10,598 bases of DNA from positions 1 through 10,598 of the forward strand of contig DATMGU010000030.1 of assembly GCA_035555315.1 (NCBI GenBank), given 5' to 3'. The position numbers were made by a program, and so were the translations under genes. The stretch's first letter is position 1. Each line of letters starts with the position of its first letter. Origin of the DNA: DATMGU01 sp035555315 (GTDB taxonomy: Bacteria > Pseudomonadota > Alphaproteobacteria > ATCC43930 > CGMCC-115725). The notes under the pieces are model-generated. The model saw nothing but the letters and a program-made list of their open reading frames with translations. It made no database searches and had not been told where the DNA came from. This document shows, one piece after another, positions 6,271 through 10,598 of this stretch.

Positions 6271-7584
6271 CTACTCGGCCGCCAGGCGCGGCGGCTTCAG
6301 CGCACGGCGCAGCGCCTGGGCGAGATCGGCGATGATATCGTCCGCGTCTTCGAGGCCGACCGACAGCCGGATCAGATCCTCGCCGACCCCGGCGGCCTTT
6401 AAGGCGGCGGCATCGAGCTGCTGATGCGTCGTGCTCGCCGGATGGATGATCAGGGTCTTGGCGTCGCCGACATTGGCGAGATGCGAGATCAGTCCCAGCG
6501 CATCGACGAATCTGCGACCCGTGTCCCGGCCGCCGGTGAGGCCGAAGGTCACGATCGATCCGGCGCCGCGCGGCAGCAGGCGATGGGCCAGCGCATGGTC
6601 CGGATGGTTGGGCCGCGACGGATGGTTGACCCAGGCGACACCCTCGGCGCCGGCCAGGTAGTCGAGTATCCGCGCGGTGTTCTCGATATGCCGGGCCATG
6701 CGCAGCGGCAAGGTCTCGACGCCCTGCAGGATGTGAAACGCGTTGGTTGGGCTCATGCAGGCGCCGAAATCGCGCAGACCCTCGGCGCGGGCGCGTTGGA
6801 TGAAGGCTTGCGGGCCGAATTCCTCGGCGAAATCGATGCCGTGATAGCCGGCATAGGGTTCGCTCAATGTCGGGAACTTGTCGCTGGCGGCCCAGTCGAA
6901 CCTTCCGCCATCGACCAGCGCGCCGCCGATCGCGACACCGTGGCCGCCCAGCCACTTGGTCGCTGAATGCATGACGATATCGACGCCATAATCCAGCGGC
7001 CGCAGCAGATAGGGTGTGACGAAGGTCGCATCGACCATCAGGGGCAGCCCATGATCATGCGCCAGCGCGGACAGCGCCGGCAGATCGGCGATCTCCAGCC
7101 CCGGATTGCCGAGGCATTCGGTAAAGATCAGGCGGGTTTCCGGCCGAATCGCCGCCTTGAACCCGGCAAGGTCGCGCGGATCGACGAAGCTGGTGGTGAT
7201 GCCGAACCGCGGCAGGGTCAGGTTCAACAGATTGATCGAGCCGCCATAGAGCGACCGGGCGGCGACGATATGGCCGCCGGCCCCCATCAGCGTCGCGATC
7301 GCTAGATGCAGCGCCGCCTGGCCACTGGCGGTACAGATGGCACCGACGCCACCCTCCAGCGCCGCCAGACGTTCCTCCAGCACGGCAACCGTCGGATTGG
7401 AGATCCGGCTGTAGATATGGCCGGGCTGTTCCAGGTTGAACAGCGACGCCGCATGGTCGCTGTCGTCGAACACGAACGACGTCGATTGATAGATCGGCAC
7501 CGCCCGGGCACCGGTCGTCGGATCCGGCCGCTGTCCCGCATGCAGGCTCAAGGTCGCGAATTTCGGTCCGCCGGTATCGGCCAT
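6271..7584 (-). CDS. metY: O-acetylhomoserine sulfhydrylase (aminocarboxypropyltransferase)
   Basis: A 437-residue PLP enzyme of the Cys/Met metabolism family, at the typical MetY length. Seen are VPIYQSTSFVF (29-39), the phosphate-binding YSRISNPT (58-65), ARSLYGGSINLL (109-120) with the substrate-stacking tyrosine, DATFVTP (185-191) with the PLP-pyridine aspartate, and SATKWLGGHG with the Schiff-base lysine at 210. The long insert HGIDFAEEFGPQAF and the C-terminal IIHPASTTHQQL are characteristic of MetY rather than MetB or MetC. It makes homocysteine (or methionine directly with methanethiol) from O-acetylhomoserine and sulfide in the cytoplasm. GAGGGA (7599-7594) lies nine bases before the ATG. 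It is the first gene of the operon and has its own promoter candidate after lysR. Use of O-succinylhomoserine (MetZ) is the main alternative. Confidence 0.92.
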   Translation of the reverse strand: MADTGGPKFATLSLHAGQRPDPTTGARAVPIYQSTSFVFDDSDHAASLFNLEQPGHIYSRISNPTVAVLEERLAALEGGVGAICTASGQAALHLAIATLMGAGGHIVAARSLYGGSINLLNLTLPRFGITTSFVDPRDLAGFKAAIRPETRLIFTECLGNPGLEIADLPALSALAHDHGLPLMVDATFVTPYLLRPLDYGVDIVMHSATKWLGGHGVAIGGALVDGGRFDWAASDKFPTLSEPYAGYHGIDFAEEFGPQAFIQRARAEGLRDFGACMSPTNAFHILQGVETLPLRMARHIENTARILDYLAGAEGVAWVNHPSRPNHPDHALAHRLLPRGAGSIVTFGLTGGRDTGRRFVDALGLISHLANVGDAKTLIIHPASTTHQQLDAAALKAAGVGEDLIRLSVGLEDADDIIADLAQALRRALKPPRLAAE

Positions 7585-7591
7585 GGCGTGG

Positions 7592-7613
7592 CATCCCTCG
7601 GGGGCAGCCCCGA
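7592..7613 (-). promoter_or_regulatory. Leader hairpin touching the metY ribosome binding site
   Basis: On the transcribed strand TCGGGG (7613-7608) pairs with CCCCGA (7603-7598) around a CTGC loop. The last two stem bases are the first two of the GAGGGA Shine-Dalgarno (7599-7594), so folding would partly hide it. A further copy of the pairing strand, CCCCGAT, lies upstream at 7637-7631 and could compete with the hairpin. I recognise no known SAM or SAH riboswitch core. A control role is only suggested. Confidence 0.35.
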
Positions 7614-7638
7614 TACGGTGGGTTGCCCGAATCGGGGT

Positions 7639-7668
7639 ATTCTACACGGGTGTCGGGCTGTGTCTCAA
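7639..7668 (-). promoter_or_regulatory. Putative sigma70-type promoter of the metY operon
   Basis: TTGAGA (7668-7663) and TAGAAT (7644-7639) are separated by 18 bases, each close to the consensus hexamers. The start point would be near 7632, giving a leader of about 48 bases. It is the best promoter match in the 172-base gap between lysR and metY, and argues that metY does not depend on lysR transcription. Confidence 0.55.
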
Positions 7669-7756
7669 TTGATGGAGCGGGATCGGAAAGGTTGAGGGGC
7701 GTATTGCGAGCGACGGCGAGCGCGCACCGTATGGTACGCCGATGTTAGCTTCTTCC

Positions 7757-8719
7757 TCATACCGCGGCTTCGCCCAATAGGTGGGCGAAGCGCCATTTCC
7801 CTGCTTCGATGAGAAGGCGAACATCACGGATCACTATCTTCTCGACCAATTCGGCTGCGGGACTGAATGGTCGATCATCGCGTCGGCACAGCTCAATTAT
7901 GCGAGACATATCCAAGCCTGTCATTTGACTGACCGAGATTTCCCCCCGTTCTACCGCGAGGTGGATAGCTGACCAGGGAACAATTGTCGACGCGACGCCG
8001 CTTTTTACAAGCGTCTCCATGGTGGATGGACAATCCAATTCCGCGACGACCGTAGGTGCAACGCCGCGGAGGTTGAACGCTTTCTCGACGACGTGCCGCA
8101 TGGAAAAAGCGGTGTGGACCGTCAGGACCAGCGGCATCTTCATTACTTCATCGAACGGTATGGACTCTTCAATTGGGTTCCCGGTTGCCGCCCGTGCAAA
8201 CAGCATCTCTTCCCGAATTAATGGTGTGCCGAGCAGATTGTCGGCTTCGGCGTTGCGGAACATAAGACCAAGATCGAGTTCACCGGCAACGAGGCGCCTG
8301 TGGATCTCAGCGCTGGATGCGGAGAGGAACGACAGCCGAATATCGGGATGGTCCCGGATCACTTTGAGCACCAGGTCGGCGCTGAACATGCGGGCGCTGC
8401 TGACCAGAGAGCCAAGCTTGACCTGGCCCGCAACCAACTTATCCATCGATCGCACGTCATTGGCGGCCGTTTGCACGTCCCTGACGATACGCTTGGCTGC
8501 TTCGTAGAACGCCTGTCCTTCCTTCGTCGAAACGACGCCATAGGGGCCGCGGTTCAACAATTGGACATTCAGGCTCTGCTCAAGCTGCAGGATCCGGTTA
8601 CCCAATGCAGGTTGGGCGATATGCAGGCGGATGGCGGCCCTGGACAGACTACCCGCCTCTACAACGCAAATATAATACCACAACGTTTTGAGATCTAAGC
8701 GATTTATAACTGGATCCAT
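7757..8719 (-). CDS. LysR-family transcriptional regulator
   Basis: A 320-residue regulator of typical LysR length. The N-terminal winged helix-turn-helix spans about residues 8-66, with AGSLSRAAIRLHIAQPALGNRI as the helix-turn-helix core and LNVQLLNRGPYGVVSTKEG as the wing. A linker helix follows, then the two-lobed effector domain from about VKLGSLVSS (100-108) to the end. The start at 8719 is supported by AGGA about nine bases upstream and by the family position. It is divergent from the cupin gene, the usual LysR arrangement for controlling the neighbour and itself; the inducer is unknown. A sampled 60 bases (7861-7920) are 52% GC against 70% in metY (7321-7380), so it may have a different history from the operon. 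The gene ends inside a 10-bp inverted repeat. Confidence 0.93.
   Translation of the reverse strand: MDPVINRLDLKTLWYYICVVEAGSLSRAAIRLHIAQPALGNRILQLEQSLNVQLLNRGPYGVVSTKEGQAFYEAAKRIVRDVQTAANDVRSMDKLVAGQVKLGSLVSSARMFSADLVLKVIRDHPDIRLSFLSASSAEIHRRLVAGELDLGLMFRNAEADNLLGTPLIREEMLFARAATGNPIEESIPFDEVMKMPLVLTVHTAFSMRHVVEKAFNLRGVAPTVVAELDCPSTMETLVKSGVASTIVPWSAIHLAVERGEISVSQMTGLDMSRIIELCRRDDRPFSPAAELVEKIVIRDVRLLIEAGKWRFAHLLGEAAV
7767..7791. repeat. 10-bp inverted repeat at the lysR 3' end
   Basis: GCTTCGCCCA (7767-7776) and TGGGCGAAGC (7782-7791) are perfect complements around five bases. The repeat lies inside the last codons of lysR (FAHLLGEA). Neither strand has a T-run after it, so it is not a standard intrinsic terminator, but it could stabilise the mRNA end or cause a pause. 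Confidence 0.6.
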
Positions 8720-8752
8720 ATCATGTCGTCCTAAGCGTCACGCTACATGACG

Positions 8753-8821
8753 ATAATAGTGCTGCCATATGGAAACAAAGATCGCGACCACCCAAACCAA
8801 TCTCGGATAGCGGTATACCGA
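8753..8821. promoter_or_regulatory. lysR promoter and operator-like palindromes
   Basis: On the minus strand TATTAT (8758-8753) is a good -10 for lysR, 34 bases before its start; the -35 is unclear. Three palindromes lie here: CCATATGG (8765-8772), the 10-base CGGTATACCG (8811-8820), and the overlapping TCGG-N11-CCGA (8803-8806 with 8818-8821), which has the size and symmetry of a LysR-type binding site. The last lies about 140 bases before the cupin start. No strong promoter for the cupin gene is evident; AGGGA/TCCCT (8891-8906) is another inverted repeat nearer to it. Confidence 0.4.
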
Positions 8822-8963
8822 CAATGTCATGGTCGCTCGATGCCTCCTCGCTTTACATGAGGGAAGAGGTCGATCGCGGCATCATCTCTGAGGGAACCCT
8901 GTCCCTTCGCCTGGGCCGTGCAATGACCGTCGTACACTCCCTGACCAAACACTAGGGTTGATC

Positions 8964-9794
8964 ATGAAAATTGTGCACTCAGAAACAGCACGGCGACGCG
9001 GCGGGTCGCCGCATCGTCCGGACGGCATTGGCTTCATCTGCCTATTCTCTGGCGACGAGCGATCACCTGACAACTACTGGTTGGCGCTCGGAACGACCGT
9101 GGACTATTCCACTCCACGCCATCGTCATAACTTCGATCAAGTGCGCATCATGGTGTCGGGCGAATTCGACTTCGGCCGAGGATATCTACTGGATGCGGGC
9201 AAAATCGGCTATTTTTGCGAAGGCAGTTTTTATGAACAACACAGTGTCGGAAAGGCCGAGGCTCTGGTGTTGCAGATGGGCGGGGCCAGCGGTAGCGGAT
9301 ATATGAGCCTCGATGAGGTCTATGCAGGCAGCGCAAGATTAGCTCAGCGGGGCAGCTTCAAGGACGGCGTTTTCACGTCCAATGCGGGCGACGCACGCAA
9401 GGTAAATCAGGACGGCTATGAGGCAGTCTGGGAAGATGTCCATCAACGCCCTATAACTTACCCAAAGCCGCGCTATATGGGGCCGGTTGTCATGGACCCG
9501 GAAGCCTTCCAATGGTTGCCGCTTGACGGCGCAGAGGGCGTATTCGAACGCCATTTCGGCACGTTCCATGAGCGAGGAGCGGCGATATCTCAGATAATGG
9601 TGGAGCCGGGGCGAACCTGTTCTACGGTTAGCGAACCGTCGGTAACGCTCTATTTTATATTTGACGGCTCCGGCTCACTGGAAGGCCAGTCGATTAAGAA
9701 GCACTCCGCCGTCCAATTAGACAAAGGCGAGGTCGTTAGTTTTACCGCTGAAAGTCGCCTTCATATTCAAAGGTTTCGACTCCCGGCTTTTTAG
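8964..9794 (+). CDS. Bicupin-fold protein of unknown function
   Basis: A 276-residue protein. Residues 47-105 form a recognisable cupin: TPRHRHNFDQVRIMVSGEFDFG supplies His53, His55 and Gln59 (glutamate in most cupins), and His93 in FYEQHS is the likely fourth metal ligand. Residues 195-275 look like a second cupin strand set (ISQIMVEPGRTCST, LYFIFDGSGSLEG, LDKGEVVSF) without histidine ligands, so only the first half seems able to hold a metal. Bicupins include dioxygenases and isomerases of small organic acids, but no specific function is recognisable. The ATG at 8964 is preferred to the TTG at 8958 because AGGG (8954-8957) is six bases away. It is divergent from lysR and convergent with a transporter gene, which suggests a regulated catabolic or detoxification step. 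Confidence 0.75.
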   Translation: MKIVHSETARRRGGSPHRPDGIGFICLFSGDERSPDNYWLALGTTVDYSTPRHRHNFDQVRIMVSGEFDFGRGYLLDAGKIGYFCEGSFYEQHSVGKAEALVLQMGGASGSGYMSLDEVYAGSARLAQRGSFKDGVFTSNAGDARKVNQDGYEAVWEDVHQRPITYPKPRYMGPVVMDPEAFQWLPLDGAEGVFERHFGTFHERGAAISQIMVEPGRTCSTVSEPSVTLYFIFDGSGSLEGQSIKKHSAVQLDKGEVVSFTAESRLHIQRFRLPAF

Positions 9795-9891
9795 GGTCCT
9801 CATGAGAGGCTCCCCCTTTCGACACTTTGGGAGCAATCGGGCTACCAACCCGACCGCGTCGTCAGTCCGGCGGCGCGGCCTCTATGGGGGT

Positions 9892-10598
9892 CTATCCAGA
9901 AGTCCGGAGATCAGGTTGCAGCCGCTGAATCCTCCGACCGAGCAGGCAGAGGATTGATCCGGTCACGAGCAATCCGGCAAGAAAGCCGATCGGCGGACCG
10001 AATGACCCCGTCCAATCCCGCAGCGCGCCTATCGATGTTGAAATGACGAAGCCGCCCAACCCGCCAAAGATGTGGATCGTGACAACGCCAAGGCTCAACT
10101 TGTCGGGGGACAAAAAGCGCGTGGGAATGGCCCAGAACGGAGCGATGGCAGCCCCTAATGCGGTACCCGCCAGCGTCAGGGCCGCGAGGGCGATGACGCT
10201 GGGTCCATTGGCATAGGCTACCAGCAAGGCGCCCGCGGCGACGAATGCCGGAACGGCCATGTGTAGGAAGCGCTCCTGATGGCGATCCGAATGATGGGCA
10301 TTGAGGATCAGTCCGGTGGCGTTTCCGATCCAGGGAAGGGCGACGATGACGCCTGTCGCCGTCGGCCCAAATCCGCTTAACCCGTGAACGATTTGCGGGA
10401 GCCAAATGGAGAGGCCGTAGTTCCCTGCGAGGAGACAAAACCAGATCAGCGCGCAGAACCATGTTACCGGATCGCCCAACGCGGCCCATCGGCCGGCACC
10501 ACGCTCATCGCGGTTTGGACCAGCCGGCGGTCTTGCATGCGATCGGAGAAAGTCGCGCTCGTCCTCGGTGAGCCACTTCGCCCGGTCGGGCGCATCCA
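9892..10598 (-). CDS. MFS transporter, C-terminal half (cut by window edge)
   Basis: The open frame enters from the right edge and gives about 235 residues up to a TAG at 9892. It begins in the central cytoplasmic loop (KWLTEDERDFLRSH, typical of the anion:cation symporter family, where a WLT..ER sequence precedes helix 7). Six hydrophobic segments follow: helix 7 (TWFCALIWFCLLAGNYGLSIWLP), helix 8 (TGVIVALPWIGNATGLIL), helix 9 (AVPAFVAAGALLVAYA), helix 10 (ALAALTLAGTALGAAIAPFW), helix 11 (LGVVTIHIFGGLGGFVIST) and helix 12 (IGFLAGLLVTGSILCLL). The loop HHSDRHQER matches the conserved MFS 8/9 loop. It probably imports an organic anion across the inner membrane. The TTG at 10479 is internal, not the start. 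The 97-base gap to the convergent cupin gene shows no clear terminator. Confidence 0.88.
   Translation of the reverse strand, partial: DAPDRAKWLTEDERDFLRSHARPPAGPNRDERGAGRWAALGDPVTWFCALIWFCLLAGNYGLSIWLPQIVHGLSGFGPTATGVIVALPWIGNATGLILNAHHSDRHQERFLHMAVPAFVAAGALLVAYANGPSVIALAALTLAGTALGAAIAPFWAIPTRFLSPDKLSLGVVTIHIFGGLGGFVISTSIGALRDWTGSFGPPIGFLAGLLVTGSILCLLGRRIQRLQPDLRTSG

Noticed and set aside
7585..7632. SAM-II or SAH riboswitch upstream of metY
   Set aside because: The conserved cores of those riboswitches are not present; only generic GC-rich inverted repeats are seen.
9795..9891. Bidirectional terminator between the cupin gene and the MFS gene
   Set aside because: Only short imperfect stems (such as CCTC/GAGG) without T-runs are visible.

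Overview
The window looks like the chromosome of a GC-rich alphaproteobacterium, most likely a Rhodospirillales-type lineage. The indicators are a cysteine-free bL31, an RcdA (DUF1465) gene, a rhizobial-style Hsp20 gene with a ROSE-like leader, and a two-helix plus giant coiled-coil protein resembling the polarity factor TipN. Taxonomy is inferred from gene content only.

Layout. Positions 1-1620 hold housekeeping and stress genes: rpmE (+), then convergent rcdA (-), then divergent hsp20 (+). hsp20 has three successive hairpins in its leader, the last masking the ribosome binding site, and a strong intrinsic terminator. Positions 1632-7584 form one tightly packed minus-strand operon, in transcription order: metY (O-acetylhomoserine sulfhydrylase), an alpha/beta hydrolase, a hot-dog acyl-CoA thioesterase, and a 1098-residue membrane-anchored coiled-coil protein. 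The first three genes are separated by 4 bases or less or overlap by ATGA. The last two are bridged by a six-codon mini-ORF that overlaps both by ATGA. A sigma70-type promoter and a hairpin next to the Shine-Dalgarno sequence lie before metY.

Positions 7757-9794 hold a LysR-type regulator (-) and a divergent bicupin protein (+) around a 244-base intergenic region with several palindromes. This part is visibly less GC-rich than the operon: hand counts of 60-base samples give 52% in lysR and in the cupin gene, against 70% in metY. Convergent to the cupin gene is the C-terminal half of an MFS transporter that runs off the right edge. Regulator, cupin protein and anion-type transporter together suggest an accessory small-molecule uptake or degradation module of unknown substrate.

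The most striking structure is in the coiled-coil protein. Its rod is 27 consecutive repeats of exactly 25 residues (75 bp) with no insertion, preceded by a 6-unit block of the same length in a shifted phase. The ROSE-type RNA thermometer is the clearest regulatory element.
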